Part shown: positions 36,442 to 45,146 of the stretch, one piece after another | Position numbering within the stretch: position 1 is the stretch's first letter | Layout of the letters: each line of letters begins with the position of its first letter | Notes under the pieces: model-generated | Told to the model about the DNA's origin: nothing | The model's input: the letters and a program-made list of their open reading frames with translations, nothing else | Databases searched by the model: none | Assembly: GCA_016873225.1 (NCBI GenBank) | Contig: VGXS01000017.1 | Coordinates: forward strand, 1 to 64,000 | Reading direction: 5' to 3' | Length of the DNA: 64,000 nucleotides | DNA from: Planctomycetota bacterium | Lineage (GTDB): Bacteria; Planctomycetota; Planctomycetia; Gemmatales; Gemmataceae | Translations under genes and position numbers: made by a program

Positions 36442-38589
36442 ATGAGCGAAGAAACGATCTCCATGCGGTGCCCTAGTTGCGCCTCGGCGATGCGGGTACC
36501 GGCCTCGTTCGCTGGAAAAACCGCCCGCTGCCGCAAATGCCAGTCATCGTTCACCGTCGCGGCCCCCGCGGGCAAGGCACCCCAACCAGCTCCCGCGCCC
36601 CGGCCGTCCCGTCCAGTTCCGCCTGCCCCGGTAAATCCTCCGGTTGCCCGTTCGCCCCAACCCGCCCCCGCGCCTGTTCCCGCCTCCCCCGCTCCGATCC
36701 CCGTCCAATCGGCCCCCAAACCACCCGTCCCGCCCTCGCCACGCCGGAATCGCGGCATTCCCTTGGGCGCCTGGGTGGCTTTGTTGTTCATGACAGCCGT
36801 CACGCTGACCACCTCCAGCGCGGCGGCTTACCTGTATTTGGGGCCTGATTTCCGCGGCGGCATGGCTGACCAGGGAGAGCGGCAGGTAGTCGAAGGGGAG
36901 GCGGCGCCTCAGGCGGAAAACAAAAAGGGAGCAGCCAAGGGAACCCCCCAGACCGTCAATGCTCCCTTCCCGCGCAGGGCCCTGTTTATCGCCGTCAATA
37001 ATTACCTGTTCAACAACCCGGTTCAGCAGGGCTCGGGAAATGGTTGGAAAGGGCTCGACAAGCTGCAGCGCCAATTTGAGGTATACCTGCGCTTCCCACC
37101 CACCCAGACGCTGCAGGTCAGTGACGCCGTTCCGGGTTCGCCCCCGCCCACCCGTCAGGTGATCGAGAAGACAATCGAATCGTTCGCTTCTTCCTCCCGT
37201 TCGCAGGATAGCATCGTGCTCTGGTTTACCGGGCATGCCGCCATGGCGGGCGATAAGGCTTGTCTGGTGCCCATCGAGGGCGAACTCGATAATCCGGCCA
37301 GCTTGATACCCTTGGAAACGGTTTTCAAATCCCTCAAGGACTCCAAGGCGCGACAGAAGGTGCTTGTGCTGGATGTGTGCCATTACAGCCCTTCCATCGG
37401 CCAGGAGAGGCCCGGCAGCGATCCGCTGGCCGAGGCCCTGGAGAAGCAGGCCAGCGAGGCTCCTGAAGGTGTGCAGGTCTGGCTGCCCTGCCAGAAAGAC
37501 CAGAATTCTTTTGAAACCGATGAACACCCGATGGGGGTGTTCGCCTCGACGCTTCACGATCTTCTCAAGCGTGTGCCGCCGGGCTCCCAGGAGCGGGAAA
37601 AGCCGGTGGACTTCGAGGCTCTCAACACCTTGGTGATGAAAGGCGACTTGAAGGGCAACGGAGAACCCATTTTGGGAATCAAGGACCGGCTTGAAGGGGC
37701 CAAGCGGGATGGCAAGCAAGCCGAAATGGCCAGCAAGCTCTACGGCAAGGCCGCGACGGGGGGAGACTTCAATCCTGAAGATCCCCTGCCTCCAAGGATC
37801 GCCGCCGCCACTCCGGCGAAGCCCGACGCGGCGAGCGTTGCCTTGATGAACGATGTGTTCAAGGAAATATCCACTCCACCGATCAAGCAGGGGCACGAGG
37901 ACAAGGGCCTGCGCGTGGAACTGCTGCCGCCGGTGCCCAACGAAATTGTCAAGGACTATTCGCTTGCCGACGGCGCGGAGGACACCGAACTCCGCGCGGC
38001 GGTGCGCACGGCCCGCATCAACCTTTGGTCGGTCAGCAACGCGACCCCGCCGGCCGACATCAAGGACAAGGTGCTGGCCGCCCGTGCCCGCAACAAGAAA
38101 AACCTCGATGCCCTTGTCGACTACTACGGCAAGCCGGCCGAGGAGAATCGCTTCAAGGCCGATGTCGAACGCAACCAGCGGGATGTCGCGGGGGTGTACG
38201 CCGTGCTTGAGGAAGACCTCGAGAACCTCACCAGCGACGACATGAAGAAGGCGTTGGAGAAGGAACCCAAGAGGTGGCAGGCCAACTACCGTTACATTGT
38301 GAGCAGGATCGAGGCGCAGATCGCTTTCCTGTTTGAATACCAGTCGATGCTGGGTCTCATCCGTAAGGAATTTCCACCGCTGGAGAAAAACCACAGCGGC
38401 TGGAGGCTCGCGAGCGCCACCAAGCTGCGCGGAGACCGCAAGGGCCAACAGTTGGCCAAGTCGGCCGCAACAGGCCTTGAAAAGCTCGGCAAGGAAACAG
38501 CCGGCAGCCCTTGGGCCATCATGGCCAAGCGCGACCGACTCACGGCCTTGGGCCTTGAGTGGCAAAGCTCCGCCGGGCGCAAGGAGTAA
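36442..38589 (+). CDS. Membrane-anchored caspase-like (peptidase C14 fold) protein with N-terminal zinc ribbon
   Basis: Started at ATG 36442 (GGGGG spaced about 6 bases upstream) the protein has 715 residues. Residues 10-33 form a CPSC...CRKC zinc ribbon. A proline-rich stretch (about 45-100) leads to one membrane helix (about 108-133). After a charged linker comes a caspase-like domain (about 178-375) starting RRALFIAVNNYLF, with His265 in LWFTGHAAM and Cys313 in VLVLDVCHYSP as the presumed catalytic dyad. The C-terminal third is helical and charged. The layout suggests a cytoplasmic zinc ribbon and a caspase domain outside the membrane. Whether the protease is active is unknown. A sulfatase gene follows by 6 bases. 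Confidence 0.8.
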   Translation: MSEETISMRCPSCASAMRVPASFAGKTARCRKCQSSFTVAAPAGKAPQPAPAPRPSRPVPPAPVNPPVARSPQPAPAPVPASPAPIPVQSAPKPPVPPSPRRNRGIPLGAWVALLFMTAVTLTTSSAAAYLYLGPDFRGGMADQGERQVVEGEAAPQAENKKGAAKGTPQTVNAPFPRRALFIAVNNYLFNNPVQQGSGNGWKGLDKLQRQFEVYLRFPPTQTLQVSDAVPGSPPPTRQVIEKTIESFASSSRSQDSIVLWFTGHAAMAGDKACLVPIEGELDNPASLIPLETVFKSLKDSKARQKVLVLDVCHYSPSIGQERPGSDPLAEALEKQASEAPEGVQVWLPCQKDQNSFETDEHPMGVFASTLHDLLKRVPPGSQEREKPVDFEALNTLVMKGDLKGNGEPILGIKDRLEGAKRDGKQAEMASKLYGKAATGGDFNPEDPLPPRIAAATPAKPDAASVALMNDVFKEISTPPIKQGHEDKGLRVELLPPVPNEIVKDYSLADGAEDTELRAAVRTARINLWSVSNATPPADIKDKVLAARARNKKNLDALVDYYGKPAEENRFKADVERNQRDVAGVYAVLEEDLENLTSDDMKKALEKEPKRWQANYRYIVSRIEAQIAFLFEYQSMLGLIRKEFPPLEKNHSGWRLASATKLRGDRKGQQLAKSAATGLEKLGKETAGSPWAIMAKRDRLTALGLEWQSSAGRKE

Positions 38590-38595
38590 GGATTC

Positions 38596-39900
38596 ATGCT
38601 GGCTTGCCTGCTGGCGGCGCTTTTGGCTGGTGCCGACCGGTCACCTCCCAATGTTGTGCTTATCATCTCCGACGACCAGGGGTGGACCGATTACGGCTTC
38701 ATGGGGCATCCAAGGGTCAAGACTCCCCATCTCGACAAACTGGCCGCCGAGTCCCGATTGTTCACGAGGGGGTATGTCACCAGCAGCCTCTGTTGCCCGT
38801 CGCTGTCAGCCATCCTCACGGGGCGTTACCCGCACCAGACCCGCATCACCGGCAACGAGCCACCCACCCCCGCCGGCATCGCCAAGGGAACCCGTTACCG
38901 CGATCCGGGCTTTCTGGCGCAGGTACGAAGGCTCAACGGATTCCTGCAGGAACAACCCCGCATTCCGGCCCTGTTGGCGGCCAAGGGCTACCGCTCCTTT
39001 CAGGCGGGAAAATGGTGGGGCGGATCCTTTGCCACAGGCGGCTTCACCGACGGGATGAGCCATGGCGATCCGCTCCGGGGTGGACGCCATGGCGACGAGG
39101 GACTGGAAATTGGCCGGAAGACCCTCGAACCGGTGACGCGTTTCATGGACAAGTGCCAGGCCGACCGCGCGCCGTTTTTTGTGTGGTATGCGCCCATGCT
39201 TCCCCACACGCCGCACAACCCGCCACCCCGCTTCGTGGACCCGCAGCGCGAAGGAGCATCATCGTTACCGCAGGCGAAGTATCTGGCCATGTGTGGATGG
39301 TTCGACGAAACCTGCGGTCAACTGCTCAGGCATCTGGATGACAAGGGCCTGCGCGAGAACACAATCGTTGTCTATGTCACGGACAACGGCTGGATTCAGG
39401 ATTCCGCTGGCCCGGGGTACCGGTCCGACAGCAAGCAGTCGCAATATGACGGCGGGTTGCGTACGCCGATCATGGTCCGCTGGCCGGGCAAGGTGAAGGC
39501 CGCGAGAATCGAGAAACCGGTTTCCAGCATCGACATCGCGCCGACAATTCTCCGTGCCGTGGGTATTCCAGCGCCCGATTCATTAGCTGGAATTGATTTG
39601 CTGGATGACGGCAAAGTTTCCTCCCGCGGGCCGGTCATGGGGGCATGTTTTCTTCACGATGCGGTGGATATTGAGAAACCTTCCGCTAGCTGGACATATC
39701 GTTGGATGGTTGATGGAGATTACAAGAGAATTCTTCCGAATGACAAAATTGTCACCAAGGCCAACAAGCCGGGCCGGGGATTGGGGCCGGAGCTGTACAA
39801 AATCACCAGCGATCCGTTCGAGGAAACGAACCTAAGCGCCATGGAAATCAATCGCGCAAGCCGAATGGATGCTGTTTTGGCAGATTGGTGGACACCCTGA
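38596..39900 (+). CDS. Sulfatase-family protein with CxPSL active-site motif
   Basis: The 434-residue product has a short hydrophobic N-terminus, the metal-site start NVVLIISDDQGWTDYG and the formylglycine region TSSLCCPSLSAILTG (C66-C-P-S-L70). The Arg normally found five positions from the start of the motif is Leu here, a variant I recall from other planctomycete sulfatases. GKWWGG and YVTDNGWIQD match the remaining family blocks. It begins 6 bases after the caspase-like gene, so it is probably co-transcribed. Whether Cys66 can be converted to formylglycine without the Arg is uncertain. The substrate is unknown. Confidence 0.88.
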   Translation: MLACLLAALLAGADRSPPNVVLIISDDQGWTDYGFMGHPRVKTPHLDKLAAESRLFTRGYVTSSLCCPSLSAILTGRYPHQTRITGNEPPTPAGIAKGTRYRDPGFLAQVRRLNGFLQEQPRIPALLAAKGYRSFQAGKWWGGSFATGGFTDGMSHGDPLRGGRHGDEGLEIGRKTLEPVTRFMDKCQADRAPFFVWYAPMLPHTPHNPPPRFVDPQREGASSLPQAKYLAMCGWFDETCGQLLRHLDDKGLRENTIVVYVTDNGWIQDSAGPGYRSDSKQSQYDGGLRTPIMVRWPGKVKAARIEKPVSSIDIAPTILRAVGIPAPDSLAGIDLLDDGKVSSRGPVMGACFLHDAVDIEKPSASWTYRWMVDGDYKRILPNDKIVTKANKPGRGLGPELYKITSDPFEETNLSAMEINRASRMDAVLADWWTP

Positions 39901-39991
39901 ATTCCGCTCGTAGTGACGAAACCGGAAAATAATTGGAAAGATGTGGGAGAGATCCTCCCCCAAGCTGCGTCCAAGTTGATAGATTTACAAT

Positions 39992-40010
39992 CAACCAGAT
40001 GGTCTGGTTG
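39992..40010 (+). terminator. Small hairpin after the sulfatase gene
   Basis: CAACCAGA and TCTGGTTG form a perfect 8-bp stem with a 3-base TGG loop, 91 bases after the sulfatase stop. No T run follows, so termination is uncertain. The rest of the 259-base gap (39901-40159) shows no gene. Confidence 0.35.
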
Positions 40011-40159
40011 CCGGGGATGAAAGGTGCGAGTCGCGGATGATAAGTCATTATCCTACCGATCCTGCCGTAGTGCTCGCCCTCTTCGCGGAGACCCCGGACT
40101 GACATAGTCTCACCCCTGGACACCGCTTCCCGGGGTTTCTAAGCGGAGGTTCTGGACCG

Positions 40160-41353
40160 TTGAAGATTTTCGTCGCATGGGACGATCTCGAGCAGATCGA
40201 CCTGATGTCCCTCTATTTGAGCAATGAGGAGAACGAACTCTTCACCACCACCGATGCCGAGGAGGGTTTTGCGGCTTTCTCGGGCACCGCGGGTTGGGAG
40301 GTAGCCGTTCTTTCCGTACGCCTTCCCGACATTGAGAATGGCTACAGCCTTTTCAAGCGTATCCGCGCCTTGCGGCCCGAAGTTCCAGTAATTTGTGGAT
40401 GTAATTCCGAGGATATTTACCGGTTGGCGCGGTTCATGGTCGGCGGCATGAAAAGCTACATTCTGCGCGACAAGAACGGTGACTTCCTCTTCCTTCTCTC
40501 CGCCATGCTCGAGAGCGTGGTCGAATGGGTGCGCGCCGAGCGCGAGCAGGCGATCGCCGGCAAACTGCGCGAGGAAGTCGAGTCGGTACGCAAAATTCAG
40601 GAAACCATCATCCCCAAGGATGTGGTTCCCCCCAAGGGTTACCGGGTGGTGGCCTGTTACGAACCTTCCCAAGTGCGCGTGATTGGCGGCCAACCCGTGA
40701 CCATGGCGGGAGGCGACTACTACGACCTGTTCAGCCTGGCCAAGGACAGGTTCGTTGTGCTCGTTGGCGATGCCTCGGGCCACGGCATGAAGGCCTGCAT
40801 GTCTGTCATCACGATGCACACCCTGGTGCGAATGCTCCGCGATGACAGCCACATGAACCCCGCCGACTTCGTGGCCACTGTCAACCGTAACCTCTGTTCC
40901 CAGACGGTGGTGAATTCCGACGGAGGATTCATCACGCTCGCCTATGGCATTCTCATCTCGGAAACCAACGAGTTTTACTGGTGCTCCGCGGGTCACCCGC
41001 CGCCAATCCTCCAAAGCTTGGATACCGGCGAGGCCGTGGCAGTAGCCGATGATGACATCGGTGGCGTGCCCCTTGGCATTGACGAAACGGCCGAATACAC
41101 GGAACACAGGTTCAAGATTCCGCCGCGTTATAGGCTACTGCTATACACCGACGGCCTGATCGAGGCGTTCCCGGAATCCGGCGGCAAGCATGTGGAGTTC
41201 GGGGTCAAGGGAGTCGCTGACTGCATGAAGCGCAACCTCGACAAGCCGATCGAGCAGGCGCTTAGGGCCCTGTTCGATGACTCGAATGCCTTCACCAAGG
41301 GTTCGGGCCGCCATGATGACACCTCGGCGATCCTGATCGAAAGGTACGAATAA
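40160..41353 (+). CDS. PP2C/SpoIIE-type serine phosphatase with degenerate receiver domain
   Basis: The 397-residue protein starts at TTG 40160, chosen because a strong ribosome site GCGGAGGT (40143-40150) is 9 bases upstream and MKIFVAWDD begins the receiver fold. In that domain (about 1-120) the phospho-acceptor position is Ser52 (VLSVRLPD), so it cannot be phosphorylated in the usual way. A helical linker (about 128-150, EREQAIAGKLREEVESVRKI) leads to the phosphatase domain with metal sites MAGGDYYDLF, VGDASGHGMKA, LYTDGLIEAF and GRHDDTSAIL. Such RsbU/SpoIIE-type proteins act on anti-sigma-factor antagonists. No partner gene is adjacent. Confidence 0.9.
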   Translation: MKIFVAWDDLEQIDLMSLYLSNEENELFTTTDAEEGFAAFSGTAGWEVAVLSVRLPDIENGYSLFKRIRALRPEVPVICGCNSEDIYRLARFMVGGMKSYILRDKNGDFLFLLSAMLESVVEWVRAEREQAIAGKLREEVESVRKIQETIIPKDVVPPKGYRVVACYEPSQVRVIGGQPVTMAGGDYYDLFSLAKDRFVVLVGDASGHGMKACMSVITMHTLVRMLRDDSHMNPADFVATVNRNLCSQTVVNSDGGFITLAYGILISETNEFYWCSAGHPPPILQSLDTGEAVAVADDDIGGVPLGIDETAEYTEHRFKIPPRYRLLLYTDGLIEAFPESGGKHVEFGVKGVADCMKRNLDKPIEQALRALFDDSNAFTKGSGRHDDTSAILIERYE

Positions 41354-41375
41354 ACCCCTACTGGCTCATCTCGAC

Positions 41376-41415
41376 CGGGGCGGCACGGGTCGTACAACGA
41401 TCTTGTGCCGCCCCG
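41376..41415 (+). terminator. Hairpin terminator of the PP2C gene
   Basis: CGGGGCGGCAC (41376-41386) and GTGCCGCCCCG (41405-41415) form a perfect 11-bp GC-rich stem 22 bases after the phosphatase stop. The sequence after it (AATCGTTTCGG) has only a short T run. Confidence 0.55.
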
Positions 41416-41477
41416 AATCGTTTCGGCGCAGCCTCTTCCCGCCCTGACAAGCCCGGCCCTCCCTGGAGATTCCCGCC

Positions 41478-42329
41478 ATGAGAAGTTTCGTCGCCGCGAT
41501 GGCGATGGTGATGATCGCGAACGCCGCTACCGCCTTTGAACCTATACCCGCCGCCAACCGGATCAACGGCGTCGCCATCGGTTGCCAGGCCTACTCTTTC
41601 CGCCTGTTCACCCTCTCCGAGGCGATCGAGAACACCGCCAAGGCGGGCGGGAAGGTCATCGAGCTGTACCCGGGCCAGAAGCTGTCCAAGGAGAATCCCG
41701 TCGCGTTCAACCATGCCTCGCCCGCGGAACTCCGTTCCACCGTGAAGGAAAAACTCGCCAAGCATGGGGTCATGGCCGTGGCCTATGGCGTGGTCGGATT
41801 GCCCAAGAATGAAGCCGAGAGTCGGAAGGTGTTCGAATTCGCCAAGGAGATGGGAATTCGCGTCATCAATTCAGAGCCCTCCGCCGACGCCTTCGACACC
41901 ATCGAGAAACTGGTCAAGGAGTTCGACATCAAGGTCGGGATCCACAACCATCCCAAGCGCGAGAAGGATCCCAACTACAAGCATTGGGATCCCAACTGGG
42001 TGCTTGAGCAGGTGAAGTCGCGGGACAATCGGATCGGCGCCTGCGCCGACACCGGCCACTGGATCCGTTCCGGCTTGAAGCCGGTTGATTGCCTCAAGAT
42101 TCTCGACGGCCGCGTCGTCAGCAGCCACCTCAAGGACCTTGGCGAGAAGAAGCATGATGTGCCGTTCGGCACCGGTAGTGCCGACATCGCCGCCGTGCTG
42201 GCCGAGTTCGCGCGCCAGAAGATGGATGGCCCGGTGAGCATCGAATACGAGCACAACTGGGAAAAATCGCTGCCGGAAATCACGGCCTGCGTAGACTTCG
42301 TGAAGTCCTGGAAGGGTGGGGCCAAGTAA
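41478..42329 (+). CDS. Secreted sugar phosphate isomerase/epimerase-like TIM-barrel protein
   Basis: The 283-residue protein has a signal peptide (MRSFVAAMAMVMIANAATA, residues 1-19), followed by a xylose-isomerase-like TIM barrel: GCQAYSFRLFTLSEAIENTA, KVGIHNHPKREKDPNY, the metal-site ACADTGHWIRSGL and SIEYEHNW at the end. These families isomerise or dehydrate sugars, and secreted copies are common in planctomycetes beside Gfo/Idh/MocA genes, as here. The actual sugar is unknown. A long perfect hairpin follows the stop. Confidence 0.85.
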   Translation: MRSFVAAMAMVMIANAATAFEPIPAANRINGVAIGCQAYSFRLFTLSEAIENTAKAGGKVIELYPGQKLSKENPVAFNHASPAELRSTVKEKLAKHGVMAVAYGVVGLPKNEAESRKVFEFAKEMGIRVINSEPSADAFDTIEKLVKEFDIKVGIHNHPKREKDPNYKHWDPNWVLEQVKSRDNRIGACADTGHWIRSGLKPVDCLKILDGRVVSSHLKDLGEKKHDVPFGTGSADIAAVLAEFARQKMDGPVSIEYEHNWEKSLPEITACVDFVKSWKGGAK

Positions 42330-42342
42330 GGCCCTTCCAAAC

Positions 42343-42398
42343 GCGCCAAAGCAAGCAGGCGCGGGGCCACGCCGCCACGCGCCTGCTTGCTTTGGCGC
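42343..42398. repeat. Perfect 21-bp inverted repeat with 14-base loop
   Basis: The left arm (42343-42363, starting GCGCCAAAGC) is exactly complementary to the right arm (42378-42398, ending TTTGGCGC). It begins 14 bases after the isomerase stop. A T run is absent, but the stem is long enough to work as a terminator or mRNA-stabilising structure. A mobile palindromic repeat is the alternative. Confidence 0.85.
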
Positions 42399-42457
42399 TA
42401 CCACTGGTTAAACTCGCCCCATCACCAAACGATTAAGCCAACCTCGGGGAAACACCC

Positions 42458-43729
42458 ATGATCAACCGACGAGAGAACCTCGGAGCCATGGCCGCGGCGA
42501 GCATCGCCCTGGCGGCCGGCCCGTCGGACCGGCTCAATGTCGCCGTCGTTGGAATCCGTGGTCGGGGCCGGTCGCTGATCCAGTCGTTCGCCCGCTCGCC
42601 CCGATGTCGCATCACGCACCTGTGCGATGTTAACACCGAGTATTTCGGCCCGATAGGCAAATTGGCGGCCGACGCCATGGGCAACGGCGCCGCGGCGCCC
42701 GAGTGCGTGCAGGACATCCGAAAGCTGCTGGAGATCAAGTCGGTCGACGCGATCGTGGTCGCCACCCCCGACCACTGGCACGCCCTGGCCACCATCTGGG
42801 GTTGCCAGGCGGGCAAGCATGTCTATGTTGAGAAGCCGGTTTCCCACAACATTGGCGAAGGCAGGCGCATGGTGGAGGCTTCCCGGCGGCACAACCGGGT
42901 GGTGCAGACGGGCACCCAGAGCCGCAGCGTGCCGCACATGATCGAGGCGATTGATTATGTTCGGAGCGGAAAGATCGGGAAAGTTCACATGGCGCGCGCC
43001 TTCAACAGCCAGTTGCGCCGCCGGGTCAATGCCGTCGCCGATGCCAAGCCTCCCGCCACCCTCGATTGGGAAATCTGGCAGGGTCCCGCGCCCGAAAGGC
43101 CGTTCAATAGCAACCGCTACAGCTACGGCTGGCGCTGGTATTGGGAATACGGCACCGGCGACATGGGCAACGACGGCGTCCACGACCTTGACATCGCCCG
43201 CTGGGGGCTTGGCGTCGAGTCTCCCTCACTGGTCACGGGTTTCGGCACCAAGACCCTGTTCAAGGGAGACACCCAGGAAACGCCCGACACGCAAACCGTG
43301 AGCTTCCATTTCTCCGAGGCGGACAAGGTCCTGCTGTATGACCAGAAACTCTGGGCCCCATACCACATGGAGGGCTACGAGAACGGCGTCGTCTTCTACG
43401 GAACCGAGGGGTACCTGGTGCTGGGCCGGAGCGGCTGGAAGGTCGTCGAGCGCGGCAACAAGCTGGCCTTCGACAAGAAGGCCGCCTTCAGCGACCAGCC
43501 GCATGTGGAAAACTTCCTCGCGGCCTGCCGAGGCGAGGCCAAGCCCAACTGCGACATCCTCGAGGGCCACAGGTCCACCACGCTGGCCCACCTTGGAAAC
43601 CTCGCATGCCGGCTGGGGCGTCCTCTCAAGTTTGAAGCGGCGACCGAAACGGTGGCCGGGGATGCCGAGGCCGGCGCCCTGTTGTCACGCAAGGGGCGTG
43701 GCGCTTTCCTGATTCCAGACAAGGCTTGA
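42458..43729 (+). CDS. Gfo/Idh/MocA family oxidoreductase with twin-arginine-type leader
   Basis: The 423-residue NAD(P)-dependent oxidoreductase begins INRRENLGAMAAASIALAAG, which resembles a twin-arginine signal. The Rossmann segment follows as RLNVAVVGIRGRGRSLI, and the family EKP motif is VYVEKPVSHNIGEG. The C-terminal domain includes GDMGNDGVHDLDIARWGL, with the conserved Asp and His expected at the substrate site. Secreted planctomycete members act on sugars or sugar derivatives of unknown identity. It lies between the isomerase-like gene and a sulfatase gene with 16 bases to the latter, so the three may serve one glycan pathway. Confidence 0.9.
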   Translation: MINRRENLGAMAAASIALAAGPSDRLNVAVVGIRGRGRSLIQSFARSPRCRITHLCDVNTEYFGPIGKLAADAMGNGAAAPECVQDIRKLLEIKSVDAIVVATPDHWHALATIWGCQAGKHVYVEKPVSHNIGEGRRMVEASRRHNRVVQTGTQSRSVPHMIEAIDYVRSGKIGKVHMARAFNSQLRRRVNAVADAKPPATLDWEIWQGPAPERPFNSNRYSYGWRWYWEYGTGDMGNDGVHDLDIARWGLGVESPSLVTGFGTKTLFKGDTQETPDTQTVSFHFSEADKVLLYDQKLWAPYHMEGYENGVVFYGTEGYLVLGRSGWKVVERGNKLAFDKKAAFSDQPHVENFLAACRGEAKPNCDILEGHRSTTLAHLGNLACRLGRPLKFEAATETVAGDAEAGALLSRKGRGAFLIPDKA

Positions 43730-43745
43730 AACCAGGAGAATCTCC

Positions 43746-45146
43746 ATGGCATGGATGCTCGCGGCCCTGCTGGCCATTGGCGCCTCCCGCCCGAACATTG
43801 TCGTGGTGATCACCGACGACCAGGGATACGGCGACATCGGCGCCCACGGCAATCCGGTGCTCAAGACGCCGAACCTCGACAGGCTCAGGGCCGAGGGGCG
43901 GCGGTTCACCGACTTCCATGTCAGCCCCACCTGCTCGCCCACCCGGTCCGCCCTCATGACGGGCCGGCATGAATTCAAGAACGGAGTCACCCACACGATT
44001 TTCGAGCGCGAGAGGCTGGCGCCCGGCGCCATTACTGTCGCCGAGATCCTCAAGGCGGCGGGCTACCGCACCGGCATTTTCGGCAAGTGGCACCTGGGAG
44101 ACGAGGACGCCTACCTGCCCAACAGGCGCGGCTTCGGAGAGGTGTTCATCCACGGGGCCGGCGGGATCGGCCAGACCTACCAGGGATCCTGCGGCGATGC
44201 CCCCGGCAACCGGTATTTCGATCCGGCCATCTGGCACAACGACCGCTTCGTGAAGACAAAGGGCTACTGCGCGGATCTCTTTTTTGGCCAGGCCATGCGG
44301 TGGATGGACAAGGGGGGCGGCGAGCCGTTCTTCTGCTGGATCGCCACGAACACGCCGCACGCGCCCCTTGACGCCCGTCCCGAGGACGCCGGGCGCTATG
44401 CCGGAAAGGTCGCACCCGATGTGGCCAAGTTCATGGGCATGGTCGCCAACATCGACGACAACATGGGGCGACTCCTGGATGGAATCAAGGCCTCGGGGCG
44501 GGAAAAGGACACCCTCGTCGTGTTCATGAACGACAATGGCGGCACCGCCGGTTGCAAGGTGTTCAACGCCGGCATGCGGGGCCAGAAGGGCACCCCGTTC
44601 TTGGGAGGCACCCGCGCCTCGAGTTTCTGGCGCTGGCCAGGCACGCTGACGCCCGGCGACATCGGCGCCCTGGCCGCGCATGTCGATGTCTTTCCGACCC
44701 TTGTGGAAATCGCCGGCGTCAAGCTCGAGGGCAAGGCCGCGGCCCAAGTGGAGGGCAGGAGCCTCCTGCCCCTGCTGCGCGACCCGGCCTCTCCTTGGGA
44801 GGACCGCCACCTTGTGACCCATGTCGGAAGGTGGCCCGAGGGAAAGATGGCCGATTACAAGTACGCCGCCTGCTCGGTCCGCACCACCCGTTGGCACCTT
44901 GTCAATCCCGACCCTCGGGGCAAGAAGGGCTGGCTGCTGTTCGATGTGAAGGCCGATCCGGGTGAGCGTTCCGACATCGCGGCGGCGAACCCCGCCCAGG
45001 TTGCCGCCATGGAAAGGCATTTCGATGGCTGGTGGGACTCGGTCCAGCCGATGATGGTGAACGAGGGTGTCCGGGGCCCGGCGGTGAACCCGTTCAAGGA
45101 GCGCTACTGGAAGCAGTTTCCTGCCGAGAAGCCGGCAGCCCGGTGA
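43746..45146 (+). CDS. Sulfatase with intact CxPxR motif
   Basis: The 466-residue protein begins with a short hydrophobic leader, then NIVVVITDDQGYGD (metal-site Asp pair) and the formylglycine motif C63-S-P-T-R67 followed by SALMTG. The blocks GKWHLGDEDAYLPNRRGF and VVFMNDNGGTAG match arylsulfatases. AGGAG precedes the ATG by 7 bases. Its 3' end overlaps the convergent rdgB gene by 53 bases. Placement after a Gfo/Idh/MocA gene suggests sulfated-sugar metabolism. Confidence 0.92.
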   Translation: MAWMLAALLAIGASRPNIVVVITDDQGYGDIGAHGNPVLKTPNLDRLRAEGRRFTDFHVSPTCSPTRSALMTGRHEFKNGVTHTIFERERLAPGAITVAEILKAAGYRTGIFGKWHLGDEDAYLPNRRGFGEVFIHGAGGIGQTYQGSCGDAPGNRYFDPAIWHNDRFVKTKGYCADLFFGQAMRWMDKGGGEPFFCWIATNTPHAPLDARPEDAGRYAGKVAPDVAKFMGMVANIDDNMGRLLDGIKASGREKDTLVVFMNDNGGTAGCKVFNAGMRGQKGTPFLGGTRASSFWRWPGTLTPGDIGALAAHVDVFPTLVEIAGVKLEGKAAAQVEGRSLLPLLRDPASPWEDRHLVTHVGRWPEGKMADYKYAACSVRTTRWHLVNPDPRGKKGWLLFDVKADPGERSDIAAANPAQVAAMERHFDGWWDSVQPMMVNEGVRGPAVNPFKERYWKQFPAEKPAAR

